Shown here one piece after another: positions 36,395 through 45,253 of a stretch of DNA of 64,000 bases. The DNA is from Roseibium sp. MMSF_3544 (GTDB lineage: Bacteria > Pseudomonadota > Alphaproteobacteria > Rhizobiales > Stappiaceae). The first letter of the stretch is position 1, and every line of letters starts with the position of its first letter. Position numbers and translations under genes: made by a program. The DNA is taken from NCBI RefSeq assembly GCF_030732845.1, contig NZ_JASHKA010000018.1:1-64000 (forward strand), given 5' to 3'. The notes under the pieces were generated by a model that had not been told where the DNA came from, searched no databases, and saw nothing but the letters and a program-made list of their open reading frames with translations.

Positions 36395-38539
36395 ATGTCC
36401 AAGACCGTGATGCAGCGTTCTCAAATGCAAATGGCGACAACCTACGCGCCTGATAAGCATTTTACATTTGAGGGGGGGACAGGTGCTTGCCGATCTGTTC
36501 CAGTCGCGCGATTGGACGTTCATGTTCTGCCAGCCGAGCGGAACCAGATTCGCGAGGGCGTTCTTGAGTTTGTACAAAACTGGCATCGACGCGCGACTAT
36601 GCGGCAGAATCCTCCGGTGGTACCAGAACAGGCGTTAGATGATAAAGTCTTCCTAGACCGAGAAAAACGACCGTCGTTTGAACAATCCAAGTTCGAATAT
36701 TGTGCTCCAGACAGAATGGCCTATGTTCCAGACCCTTTGATGCTGGTGTGCCGCAAATGTGGTGTCGTGCATGAAGCAACACTGGCCGAGCTCGCCTATG
36801 ACGAGGGGACATTCAAAAATGTTCGTCCTTGCCAAGCGAGTGAGAATGGAAAACACGAGTGGCGTCAGATCGATGTAGTATTCGCCCATTGGTCGGGACG
36901 CGTCGATCCATTGTCCCCCTATCGCAAAGACATCAATACTCGAAACGGTAGCATCACACAGCAATTTCCGGGGCGATGCGATGCGGCGCAGACCTGTGAA
37001 TTCAAACTCCACAAAGGGCGATCAGGAAAATTTCGAGATTGGTACTTTTATTGTCACTGTGGCGAACGACGAGAGCTGCGTCAAAAGGATGAAAACACTC
37101 TGAAATGGCTCCTAGACCGTTATGCGCAAGAACCCGGTGAAACGCTTCGGGAAATTAACATGCTCCCCGTATCCTATCGTGCAAACAGTCTTTATTACGT
37201 ACAATCTGAACAGATGATTTCTTACGACACAACGCGCCATATTGATTTGATGGCTGAAGATAGGATCGAGGAACTTCTAGAAACACTTCTAACTCTTTAT
37301 GGCTACCCATCAAGCTCTCAAGACGACGAAGCGATCGTTCAGACCCTTCAGGCGACCAACCAGCCGGGTTCTTTCGAACTTGCCCTGAGTATTCAAGAGG
37401 CACTGAACATGATCAAGACTCTTGAGGCAAATGGCAAGTCGAACGCGAGTGATTTTCTCAAGCCAAAGCTGGAGCAATTCCGTCAAGAGGCCCAAACCAA
37501 GGGCTGGATCGACACACGCCCCGAAGCACCCGTCGCTTTGCGCAGGCAAGCGATAAATCGGGCGAATTTTGCCCGAAAATTCGATCCGATCAGGCTCGGC
37601 CTCGAACATCAGGCACTTCGCGAAGAACAAATAGATGCTCCCGTCTCAAACGATGCGATTCGCCCTGTGGTCGATCTTGAGGCACCTGACGTAGACTTGC
37701 AGCCACCGGGCGATAGTGACACCCGGAGGGTCTATCTGGACACTATCGTTGCTCGCAAAGCAAAATTAGGAATTATCGACCTTAAACTGATCCGAAATCT
37801 AAAAATGTTACAGTATTCATTCGGATACAGCCGGGTTTCGCCGTCGCCGACGACAGAACAAAAAGGTCTGACAATGCCGGTCCGCCTGTGCGCGTTCCCG
37901 CGCGTCGACAAAGGCAAAAGACCAATCTACGTTCTCCGGCAAAGTAACGAAGCGCTCTATGTAAGACTCGATGAGGCGCGAGTCACACGTTGGTTGAGCA
38001 ACAATGGACTGACGAGCGCGGTAGAAAATTTGGAAGATGGCTCTCTGGGTGGGCGGCTAATTGAGCTTCACGAGGATTTCGGCCGCTTTGCGGAGGCATA
38101 TTCGGAAACGTCCGGAAGTCGTGAACGCAATGCGCCGGTTTTTGTCTATGGCTTGCTTCACACATTGTCGCACCAACTCATTCACGCCTGCTCGCGGTTT
38201 AGTGGGTTGGATCTTGGCTCTTTTGGAGAGCGGATTTTTCCCGCCGACCTTTCCTTTGTCATCTATCGCAACGGGATGACCCCGGACTTGGGAAACCTCG
38301 CCGCGATGTGGCGCAATCACGCTCAAGATGTCCTTATGTCGCTCGACGATCCGCGCTCTATGCGCTGCGGATCTGGCACTCTTTGCGATCAGAGGGGCGG
38401 CGCTTGTCCAGCTTGCATCATGATCCCTGAGGTAAGCTGTATGGCGGCGAACAACATCCTTTCTCGGGCATTTCTTGCCGGTGGAGAAGCGATGTCCTGG
38501 GATACCAACCGAGCCCCGCTTGTTGGTTATTTCTCGTGA
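36395..38539 (+). CDS. drmB: DrmB-like DUF1998 protein
   Basis: 714 aa from ATG 36395, preceded by AGGAGG; an ATG at 36371 inside drmA is less likely. Two cysteine pairs near the N-terminus (LVCRKCGVVH) suggest a zinc ribbon. The C-terminal quarter is the DUF1998 domain: VYGLLHTLSHQLIHACSRFSGL then FPADLSFVIYRNG, and a cysteine cluster CGSGTLCDQRGGACPACI. DrmB binds DrmA to form the DNA-sensing and restricting complex of DISARM. Its place directly after drmA is the conserved DISARM core order. Confidence 0.88.
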   Translation: MSKTVMQRSQMQMATTYAPDKHFTFEGGTGACRSVPVARLDVHVLPAERNQIREGVLEFVQNWHRRATMRQNPPVVPEQALDDKVFLDREKRPSFEQSKFEYCAPDRMAYVPDPLMLVCRKCGVVHEATLAELAYDEGTFKNVRPCQASENGKHEWRQIDVVFAHWSGRVDPLSPYRKDINTRNGSITQQFPGRCDAAQTCEFKLHKGRSGKFRDWYFYCHCGERRELRQKDENTLKWLLDRYAQEPGETLREINMLPVSYRANSLYYVQSEQMISYDTTRHIDLMAEDRIEELLETLLTLYGYPSSSQDDEAIVQTLQATNQPGSFELALSIQEALNMIKTLEANGKSNASDFLKPKLEQFRQEAQTKGWIDTRPEAPVALRRQAINRANFARKFDPIRLGLEHQALREEQIDAPVSNDAIRPVVDLEAPDVDLQPPGDSDTRRVYLDTIVARKAKLGIIDLKLIRNLKMLQYSFGYSRVSPSPTTEQKGLTMPVRLCAFPRVDKGKRPIYVLRQSNEALYVRLDEARVTRWLSNNGLTSAVENLEDGSLGGRLIELHEDFGRFAEAYSETSGSRERNAPVFVYGLLHTLSHQLIHACSRFSGLDLGSFGERIFPADLSFVIYRNGMTPDLGNLAAMWRNHAQDVLMSLDDPRSMRCGSGTLCDQRGGACPACIMIPEVSCMAANNILSRAFLAGGEAMSWDTNRAPLVGYFS

Positions 38540-38552
38540 GCGTCGAATTCTA

Positions 38553-39437
38553 ATGACTCCGCAGAACATCCGAAATGCTGCAACGTCGTGCCTACCATAT
38601 GCGGTTTCGGCGGTATATCTGTTGGATGTCATAATCCGTTATGCTGGTCGGCAAGTTGTTCTGGAGAATCTCGCCGAACGCGCTGTTGAAACCAACAAGT
38701 CAAAAGTAGAATTGCTCGCTTTGAAGCGCATTTTCGAGGCTCATGGTGTCATCTCCATAAAGGGGCAAGCGCGGGAAGTTCTATGGTCGATGGAAGCACT
38801 CTCCAGTTTGAGATGGGCGGTCGAAGGAGCCAGCCTTGGCCTTACTGCCGTGCAATCAGCTGATGAGCCCGTTTCCGTCATCACGCTCCCCAACACTGGA
38901 TATAACATAGTCGATAGCCTTCGGCGAAGAGGTGTTGAACGAGCGACGCTAGGTCGAACAATTGATGCATTCTTAAGTGTCGCTCGTGCTGCACAAAATG
39001 AATTCTTTGTCGCCACACCCTTTATCGATGCCACAGGTATCGATACTTTGAACAAAATCGTTGAAGTCGTTCCACGTAGTTCAAATTGCCATCTTATTGT
39101 TCGCACACGTGATTCTATTTTGAAAGCGGAGGCGCACGGCGCAGGACGCTTACTATCGCGCAGGTTCTCAATATTTACTTACTTCAGAGAGCTGGTAGAG
39201 AATAAACAAGAAACATTCCACGGAAAGTACTTTGTTGGCGACGATATCAAGGCCTATGTTGGCTCGGCGAATTTACTCTATTCATCACTCGAAAACACAG
39301 TCGAAACTGGAGTGCTTTTGTCCGGAAAAGATGCAAAACCGTGGTCGGTTTTTGCCCACGCAATGCTTGAATCTTCGACAATGGTTAGGCGAGCAACGTG
39401 TATTGGTAACGGGCGCGATCAACCTAGTAAGAGTTGA
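38553..39437 (+). CDS. drmC: DrmC-like phospholipase D (PLD) nuclease
   Basis: 294 aa from ATG 38553, 13 bases after the drmB stop. The C-terminal half is a PLD domain with one HKD motif, HGKYFVGDDIKAYVGSANL (about 222-240), so it would act as a dimer. An earlier NEFFVATPFIDATGI segment belongs to the same fold. DrmC is the putative nuclease of DISARM and is reported as dispensable in some systems. Nothing of the operon follows; the next 340 bp have no gene. Confidence 0.83.
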   Translation: MTPQNIRNAATSCLPYAVSAVYLLDVIIRYAGRQVVLENLAERAVETNKSKVELLALKRIFEAHGVISIKGQAREVLWSMEALSSLRWAVEGASLGLTAVQSADEPVSVITLPNTGYNIVDSLRRRGVERATLGRTIDAFLSVARAAQNEFFVATPFIDATGIDTLNKIVEVVPRSSNCHLIVRTRDSILKAEAHGAGRLLSRRFSIFTYFRELVENKQETFHGKYFVGDDIKAYVGSANLLYSSLENTVETGVLLSGKDAKPWSVFAHAMLESSTMVRRATCIGNGRDQPSKS

Positions 39438-39780
39438 GAAGGTCAGCGCAATCTAGAAGGTGCCCACTTAGCTCCTTTCGTGATGCTCAGGAAGAGCTGC
39501 ACGGAGTCAGAGACAGAAGAGTTCATCCGCTAAGCGCATTCACGAACGAGGTATTTCTCGGAACTAATTTGCTTTGTAGCGCAATAATTTTTGGTATGTG
39601 CTTACTGTCATGATTTTCAATAATTGTTCTGGGACGCTGGGCAGCAGCATCAGTCCAGTTAATAAAGGGGCTGATCCCGGCCGAAAGCGAAATCAACGCA
39701 GCATTGACTGTCGGTCCGTATAAGCCACCTTGCATTCAAAACCTGACAGACCGTTACCGGCCCCAGAGCGGCCGTTCAGT
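39438..39780. other. junction between the DISARM-like operon and the mobilization module
   Basis: No gene supported. A 70-codon minus-strand ORF (39523-39735) lacks a ribosome site and a recognisable domain. Confidence 0.4.
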
Positions 39781-41087
39781 TCATCGTTCCAACGTCAATC
39801 CTGACCGTGTTCGAGTACGTCGCCGAGGTCGCTCAGTATCTCTCCGTCGTGGTTCGGCGCGCGACAAGTCGGGCGGCTTCATGAGCTCAGCCATATCACC
39901 TCGCAATTCCCGGAGCGTCTCAAAATTCTTGAGCCGCTCGGAGCGGGCTTTTTTCTGCAACTCCTTATGGGCTTTGATCTGAGCATCACGAAGCGCACCC
40001 ATTTCATCGCGACTGCGGCGTCTGCTCTGTGTCGTTTCCATGTGATTTTTGGCAATCGTTCGCCTTTTCTTGCCTGTTAGCCAGTCCCAAAAGCCGGCTA
40101 GACCAGTGCGTAAACTCGTTTGTTGTCTTTCCTGTTCGATCAGAGCACGACGAATTTGTTTTCTTCCAGTCGTGACACCTCACGGGCCTGCAAAGCCAAA
40201 AGTCGTTTTTTCTGAATGTTTAAATAGGAGCGATTTGAGGTTATCGCGCAACGTTGCTCAGCACGAAGTTCTACCAGTTTCTCGCGAATAATTTGCGCTG
40301 CGAAAATCTGCGCCGCGTCAATGTCAGGAAGTTGATCGGGGAAGCCGAGTTTTGCACAGACATCTCGGGGTTTGACACCAACGTAGATCCGGATCGCATA
40401 AGGTTCAACGCGGAAATCGACAGCTACGTGACCACGTTTGCCCTTGGCGAGAATGTATCCGCGTTCTCTGAGCGCATTTGCAAAGGCGGCGGTAGAATTG
40501 GAGCTCGCCCAGGCGTCGCGGAAGTCACTTTGGAGTTGGCGGATATTCTTTCCGGACCGTTTGCATTGTTGCGACTGCTTCAGTGTGAAATTTCGCGGGT
40601 CACGGTGTTTCGAGTTGATGAGGCCCGGCGGCATGTTGATCTTATGTTGAATGTGCAGCTCACGGGAAACTTCCCGCAAGCGAAGCTTTGAAAATGGCAA
40701 CGGGATCGCCTTCATCTTTTCAACGTCAATTCGGCACCAGACAGCATAAGCATGTTGCCGTAGCACGCCATCATCGCCCCGCTTCCAGTGACGGACAATT
40801 GCGCGCGGCTGACCATTCAGCTCGAGCTCATTTTCGACACGCTCCGCCGCGTTTTTATAATCCTCGTCGGTGATATCTGCTCGCGCTGGTGGATTGATGC
40901 TGAGAGAGAACAAGTGCTGTTTGCAGCGTGTCCCCTTGCTTATTGCATAAGATTCGGCGAAAGCGTCCTTTGGATTGTCAGACGCAAAACCACGCATTTC
41001 TATGATCTCAACACGTTCATTCTCAGGTTTCATGAGATGTGCCGCCAGAGCACGGCCACCACCTCGCGCATTTCCGTGAAGGATCAT
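39781..41087 (-). pseudogene. mobilization relaxase, frameshifted
   Basis: Read from 41087, the first frame gives 315 aa: MILHGNARGGGRALAAHLMK and HAYAVWCRIDVEKMKAIPLP, typical of MobA/VirD2-like relaxases of small mobilizable elements, and ends early at 40140. A second frame continues the protein from about 40157 (KQIRRALIEQERQQTSLRTG, then FWDWLTGKKRRTIAKNH and a basic helical tail) to 39781. The break sits in GAAGAAAACAAATTC, where one lost base explains it. The relaxase would nick oriT and pilot the strand in transfer; the loss of the C-terminus probably inactivates or weakens it. mobC lies upstream beyond the IS. Confidence 0.75.
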
Positions 41088-41109
41088 TTGTTGCGCCTTT
41101 CACGAAGAC

Positions 41110-41947
41110 CTAGGTGACGCCGTCATAAACGAGTAGCCAAATCAGGTCTAATTTGATTCAAGCTCCGAAAGGCGTTTCGAATGGCCCGATTTGATATGAG
41201 CGATATTGAGTGGTCTGTCATCCAACCGCTGCTTCCGACCAAGGTACGTGGCATTGTGCGTGTGGATGACCGACGAGTCATTAACGGTATTTTGTGGCGC
41301 TGGCGCACTGGAGCGCCTTGGGCGGATATCCCGGAGCGGCATGGGTCTCACAAGACCTGCTACAATCGCTTTGTGCGCTGGCGTCAGTCCGGCGTCTGGG
41401 ACAGGCTTTTGAACGCTGTTTCAAAGGCTTATGATGGCGATATCCAGATGATCGATAGTTCCTCGATCCGCGTTCACCAGCATGGTGCCAACGGGGATAA
41501 AAAAGGGGATCTGGTGGCATGGGACGTTCCATGGGAGGGTTGACCAGCAAGATCCATGCGCTCGTGGATGCCTGCGGCTTGCCGATCAAACTGAGCTTGA
41601 GCGAAGGCCAAGCCTACGACGGTCAACAGGCAATGCACCTTTTGTCCGATCTTCCCTCCACGGCAATCGTACTGGCGGACCGCGCCTATGACGCCGATGC
41701 CATTCGCGATCTGATCGCGGACCAGGATGCTTTCGCAAACATCCCGCCCATGCCCAATCGCCGCCGCAGATCTGCCTTTTCCAAATATCTCTACAAACTC
41801 AGGAACATGGTCGAAAGGTTCTTCAATAAACTCAAGCATTTCAGAGCTGTAGCAACGAGATACGAGAAAAATCCACTCAACTACATGGCAGGAGTGAAGC
41901 TTGCCTCAGCTCGCATTTGGATGCGATTTAATGAGTCCATCACCTAG
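41110..41947 (+). mobile_element. IS5-family (IS427-like) insertion sequence
   Basis: About 830 bp between two CTAG tetranucleotides (41110-41113 and 41944-41947), which look like the target duplication. Ends are imperfect inverted repeats: GTGACGCCGTCAT at left and, read inward from the right, GTGATGGACTCAT. It inserted between the relaxase start and the end of mobC, cutting the latter. Another copy of its right end lies at 4260-4301. Confidence 0.85.
41181..41947 (+). CDS. IS5-family DDE transposase in two overlapping frames
   Basis: OrfA (41181-41543) carries the N-terminal helix-turn-helix part (MARFDMSDIEWSVIQPLLP) and the first aspartate in QMIDSSSIRVHQHG. OrfB continues from about 41519 (GGLTSKIHALVDACGLPI; the second aspartate in LADRAYDADA; the glutamate in RNMVERFFNKLKHFRA). 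OrfB is in the -1 frame relative to OrfA, and the overlap contains TAAAAAAGGGG at about 41498-41508, the kind of A-run used for -1 frameshifting or polymerase slippage in this IS group. So the element may be intact. The OrfB stop uses the TAG of the flanking CTAG. Confidence 0.8.
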
Positions 41948-42361
41948 GGCAGAAATAAGGTCTTTGCGCATCGAACCGACGTCGGCGCAAGCTTGTCGCA
42001 ATTGAGCGATGGTGTCTTTATCGGCAACAATCCGTCCCTCGTTTGCAAGCTCGTGCAGAGTGCAAAGATATGTTCGAATCTCGGACTGACCGAGAGCCCG
42101 AAGAAGCTGCGCTAGCAACTAGTAGTCTTTGGTGGAAATCCGGTTGTTTGGTTTGAGACCGACACTGTGGCCGCGAAGAACACAACCCTTGATATAGGGA
42201 CCGAGTGCTTGACCATCTGCGTGTTGCTCAAGCTCGGCCCGTTGTTCATCTGAAAAGCGGATTGAAACGGGGGATGATCTTTTCTTGGACCCGTGCTCGT
42301 TCATGGCCGCAGCGTTGAACTTAGGCTCAATGTGATCGGGCAGTGAGGAGCGTTTGTTCAT
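41944..42361 (-). pseudogene. MobC-like relaxosome protein with amber codon and IS-truncated end
   Basis: Frame from 42361: a ribbon-helix-helix-like part (SPVSIRFSDEQRAELEQHAD, ALGPYIKGCVLRG), then TAG at codon 81 (42119-42121), then in the same frame LLAQLLRALGQSEIRTYLCT and LRQACADVGSMRKDLISALG, which is the usual MobC C-terminus. The IS5-family element replaces the last residues. MobC helps the relaxase open oriT. Two independent lesions make function unlikely. Confidence 0.78.
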
Positions 42362-42619
42362 GGCCGCGGCTCCTCAATCGTAAGGCTTCTAGCCTGAAAT
42401 AGCGCTGCAAATTTTTCGCATTTACCTGTAGCCGCGGATAAGAAGCGCTGGTTGCAGGCTCCTTCAACCAGATACCCCGGCTTCACCGTAGCTCCACGAT
42501 TACCGTGGAAGGTTGATGTAGGTGCAGTTGGGGGTGCTGATCGGCGTGAGGGTTGGCGTTCCCGGCCGCGCACGCCCGTCATTCTTTGGAGTGGCGGGCT
42601 TTTTCAATGGAGTGATCAG
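42362..42619. other. candidate oriT region upstream of mobC
   Basis: In small mobilizable elements the transfer origin usually lies upstream of mobC. Here the only clear symmetric structure is CCACG-ATTAC-CGTGG at 42494-42508, followed by a GTTG-rich stretch. No known nick sequence recognised. Confidence 0.3.
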
Positions 42620-42676
42620 ATGACAGATCCGAAGCCAAAGCCTGAAGATGATCAAGACAGTGGCGGTTGGGGCTGA
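42620..42676 (+). CDS. possible 18-aa peptide
   Basis: ATG with GGAG upstream, encoding the proline/aspartate-rich MTDPKPKPEDDQDSGGWG. Short acidic peptides of this kind are seen on other elements; evidence is only the ribosome site and composition. Confidence 0.25.
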   Translation: MTDPKPKPEDDQDSGGWG

Positions 42677-42713
42677 AACAAAAGGGTGCCGACTTTCGTC
42701 AACACCCCCCTGT

Positions 42714-42800
42714 TTAGATCAGAATGCTGAGAATGATCGCGATACCAATCAGGCAGCGCGCCACATCAACATCGATCTTTAAAGTGACCGAGGTCTTCAT
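42714..42800 (-). CDS. possible 28-aa membrane peptide
   Basis: ATG preceded by GGAGGATTTCACC; encodes MKTSVTLKIDVDVARC then a hydrophobic LIGIAIILSILI end. The strong ribosome site is the main support. Resembles small toxin-like or phage-derived membrane peptides; unknown. Confidence 0.35.
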   Translation of the reverse strand: MKTSVTLKIDVDVARCLIGIAIILSILI

Positions 42801-43149
42801 GGTGAAATCCTCCGGTCCGTGGCCACGGAACCAAAAGGTTTCGTGATCGCGCCGATCAAACGGATAACCCGCCGTCTATCGGTTCATCGGGGCACCATCG
42901 ATGTAACGTTACCATCTCCGGTACACCCCACGTGGCATCCAGGTGGCTGGGCCCGTGTCCTTCGACGACCCATGTCGCAAAGGGGGGTTACCAGTCCCGG
43001 CCGTGGGCTGTCGGGTAGCCGACTGGGTTACTCACGTGCCACCGTGAGGCCAGGCGGGGCCGACAAATATTAATATGGTTATTGTTGCGGTGTTTGTCGA
43101 CTGTTCTACGATAGTCCAGTGGAAAACCTGAGAATAACTGTTGGTGTCA
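42801..43149. other. GC-rich structured region, no supported gene
   Basis: Contains palindrome GTAACGTTAC near 42906, GGCTGTCGGGTAGCC near 43006, and TCACGTGCCACCGTGA near 43036, packed within 150 bp. A non-coding RNA or a recombination/transfer site is possible. The open frame 42819-43073 has no ribosome site or domain. Confidence 0.35.
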
Positions 43150-43395
43150 ATGATATCGCTAATTGCTGAGCACGGATCGAACGTCCTTTCACTGTCCATG
43201 ATCATCCTTGTGATCTTGGGTGCTTACAAATGGCGATGGACTTGGATCTGGGGGCTGTTCAGTCAGGTGTTGTGGTCAATCTGGATCTACGCCAGCGGCG
43301 AAACCGGCTTCATCTGGATGAACGTCCTCATGTATGTGGCCTATTCATGGGCGCACTATCAATGGGAGCGTGACAGAAAGAAGCCGGCAGCTTGA
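43150..43395 (+). CDS. small membrane protein
   Basis: 81 aa from ATG 43150 (TTG or GTG starts up to nine bases earlier are possible). Two to three hydrophobic helices rich in tryptophan (LSMIILVILGAYKWRWTWIWG, VLWSIWIYASGETGFIWM) and a charged end ERDRKKPAA. Family not recognised; size and position suggest a phage- or plasmid-derived small membrane protein. Confidence 0.5.
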   Translation: MISLIAEHGSNVLSLSMIILVILGAYKWRWTWIWGLFSQVLWSIWIYASGETGFIWMNVLMYVAYSWAHYQWERDRKKPAA

Positions 43396-43402
43396 TTGGT
43401 GG

Positions 43403-43615
43403 TTAGAACTTGAACAGAACGCAGCCCTGACCAGCAGCACCAATCTTAACGAGATCATCAGTCTGAAGGTTCTTGCCGTCAATAATAATCTGCGCGCGTT
43501 TGGAGGATGCAGATGCAGCGATCCGCATCAATTCGGGTACCAGATAAACGGTGCCCGTGAGGTCAAGGCCACCACCGCTTGCTGCAATCCTGCACAAATC
43601 ATCAACGTGTCTCAT
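43403..43615 (-). CDS. small hypothetical protein
   Basis: 70 aa, ATG preceded by AGGAGTGACTT. Sequence MRHVDDLCRIAASGGGLDLT, a middle ASSKRAQIIIDGKN and the hydrophobic end GAAGQGCVLFKF. No known domain. Supported by the strong ribosome site. Confidence 0.5.
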   Translation of the reverse strand: MRHVDDLCRIAASGGGLDLTGTVYLVPELMRIAASASSKRAQIIIDGKNLQTDDLVKIGAAGQGCVLFKF

Positions 43616-43751
43616 AAGTCACTCCTGTAATTCGCGTCAGTCGGCCCTCTTTCCATAGATGGGTGTTTATCACCGGCTTTGAATAGGCGGGGAGCGCAGG
43701 AAGTTTTTTTAGCAGGAATAAAAGATCGGCCTTCGCGGCAGAAAGGCACGG

Positions 43752-43961
43752 ATGTCTGAGAAGCGCTTCCCGATCCTAAACCCGCACAATCGGATCAAGT
43801 CTATTCCGTGGGACATAATCGAAGCACATCGCGAACAGGCGCAAAAGAACCATCGACAATCACTTGAGCGCTTGGCGGAACGTGGTGGCCTGACTTGGGA
43901 TGAGTTGGTCTGCGTCCTTGCAGATCGCCCGTGGTTCGGGACCATCAAAATCGAGAAATAG
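43752..43961 (+). CDS. small hypothetical protein
   Basis: 69 aa: KRFPILNPHNRIKSIPWDII, a helical middle (EAHREQAQKNHRQSLERLAE) and RGGLTWDELVCVLADRPWFG. The RLAERGGL(S/T) ... VLxDRPW pattern recurs in small proteins of proteobacterial mobile elements. GAAAGGC precedes the ATG. The next short gene begins 12 bases after its stop. Confidence 0.55.
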   Translation: MSEKRFPILNPHNRIKSIPWDIIEAHREQAQKNHRQSLERLAERGGLTWDELVCVLADRPWFGTIKIEK

Positions 43962-43973
43962 AGGTTACCGACT

Positions 43974-44099
43974 ATGAGGACCGCAGCGATTTACCTTGTC
44001 GGCTTCACTGCTTGTTGCTTCGCGAGCTACGGCTTTGCGCTGGCCGGCAAACTGCAATCTGTCTGGTTCTGGCTTGATGTACTTGGAGTGATCAACTAA
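43974..44099 (+). CDS. 41-aa single-helix membrane protein
   Basis: Begins MRTAAIYLVGFTACCFASYG, one hydrophobic helix, and ends VWFWLDVLGVIN. GAGG lies upstream of the ATG and the spacing to the preceding gene implies cotranscription. Family unknown. Confidence 0.45.
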   Translation: MRTAAIYLVGFTACCFASYGFALAGKLQSVWFWLDVLGVIN

Positions 44100-44108
44100 T
44101 CAGATTTC

Positions 44109-44147
44109 CCCCGCGATCAGGCGGGGCCACGGTGTTGGAGCACCGTG
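44109..44147. terminator. two adjacent hairpins after the small-ORF cluster
   Basis: CCCCGC/GCGGGG (44109-44126) and CACGGTG/CACCGTG with loop TTGGAG (44128-44147). They follow the 41-aa gene but lack a U-tract; a terminator or a structured RNA is possible. Confidence 0.4.
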
Positions 44148-44425
44148 AACCGTGAGATCAGATTTCACATGACCGACATTGGCCGATGACGGCCCATTCC
44201 TTTTCTCGGCAGGCGAAGGCAAGCTATTGTAACAGCCTCTTTTTTAAATAATTGTCCCCTAGGCAAAAAGAAAAAAAACTGAAACCAGTTTGCAATTCAA
44301 CCAAAGCAAATAGGTACTTCGGTCAAGGCTACTCTAATTACAATCAATTTTTGATGGGTTTTTAGAAGGGTGAGACATGCGAGAAAAACAAAAACCATTT
44401 TAATACATATACTTACAAAAGAAAG
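44148..44425. other. island side of the tRNA gene, no gene
   Basis: AT-rich stretch with poly-T (44240) and poly-A (44262-44278) runs between the hairpins and the tRNA 3' end. A transcript of the tRNA would end here. No att duplicate recognised. Confidence 0.4.
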
Positions 44426-44515
44426 TGGCGGTGAGGGTGGGATTCGAACCCACGGTACGCTCTCACGCACGGCGGTTTTCAAGACCGCTGCCTTAAACCA
44501 CTCGGCCACCTCACC
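44426..44515 (-). tRNA. tRNA-Ser (anticodon UGA)
   Basis: 90 nt on the minus strand. Acceptor GGTGAGG pairs with CCTCACC, discriminator G, encoded CCA. D-arm GGCCGAGTGGTTTAAGGC; anticodon stem-loop GCGGTCTTGAAAACCGC, giving anticodon TGA; a long class II variable arm (CGTGCGTGAGAGCG region); T-loop GGGTTCGAATCCC. Its 3' end faces the accessory DNA at lower coordinates, the usual orientation when an element integrates into a tRNA 3' end. Confidence 0.95.
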
Positions 44516-45253
44516 AAAGCAGCCGTTTGGCGCGTTGGCGCGGCTGCTGTCTCACCCGTTTCGTTTGTCTTGACCAGAAAGTCAAGGGCCGGAATCAGCC
44601 TGTCGGCGGAAACTGGAGAATTCGTGTGGAAGGCGGGGGCGTGGAGGCCTTTGGCATGTTCCGGTCCCGGGCGCTTACAGGGTGGTAGGGCAGGGTGGGC
44701 GCAGCGGCACCGGAACATAACCAAAGTGTGAGGGGCCGCCGGTCCGGTGTCGTGGGCAGGGTTTTGAACCGGCGGCCAAAGCTGGAGGTGGGGTCCAGCA
44801 TTGCTGTGACAGGGCGGTCATCAGCAATGAGCTCACACTAGGCGGAACTGACAGGGTCCGATGTGACCTACATCACAACCTGATCCTTTGACGATTTTTT
44901 GCTGTGTGTGCCCTGTGTGCAACAGGTTATTTTATGTTTGAAATAACGCATTTTTACATTTTGTTTCAGTCGATTAAGAGTTTGGCGCCGAATGCACGGC
45001 AAGAACTCGGGTCAAATTCTGTGAGTGTGTTGAAAAGATGCATCAAACTGGCCTCGACGGCCGATTTACTTTGAAGTAAGAAACTTGCGCTTTAACAGGC
45101 GCTATGTGTGGGACGCACCGCGGGGGCAGTGTGTCTGTGGGAACCCGGACGATCGGTCGGGTTGTCGCCTGAGAACCGGCATGGATGAAAACAAGTGCCG
45201 GAAATTCGCGCGAGCTGCGGGGCCGCCGACGCGTAGGTGAGTAGGACGGCAGA
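44516..45253. other. gene-free region between the tRNA and rlpA
   Basis: About 740 bp with no supported gene. The left third is GC-rich with antisense frames only; around 44880-44960 it becomes AT-rich and probably holds the promoter of the rlpA gene. Confidence 0.5.

Noticed and set aside
39523..39735. 70-codon minus-strand ORF between drmC and the relaxase
   Set aside because: Weak ribosome site and no domain; treated as intergenic.
21041..42361. Stop-codon recoding as explanation for the in-frame stops
   Set aside because: All three stop codons are involved, core genes end normally at the same codons, and no suppressor tRNA was seen; pseudogenization is simpler.
42819..43073. 84-codon ORF over the structured GC-rich region
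   Set aside because: Product is low-complexity and follows palindromic DNA; more likely non-coding.
1..44425. Tyrosine integrase and a second tRNA-Ser att copy
   Set aside because: None was found by eye; the only site-specific recombinase seen is the serine resolvase, so the island limits stay open.
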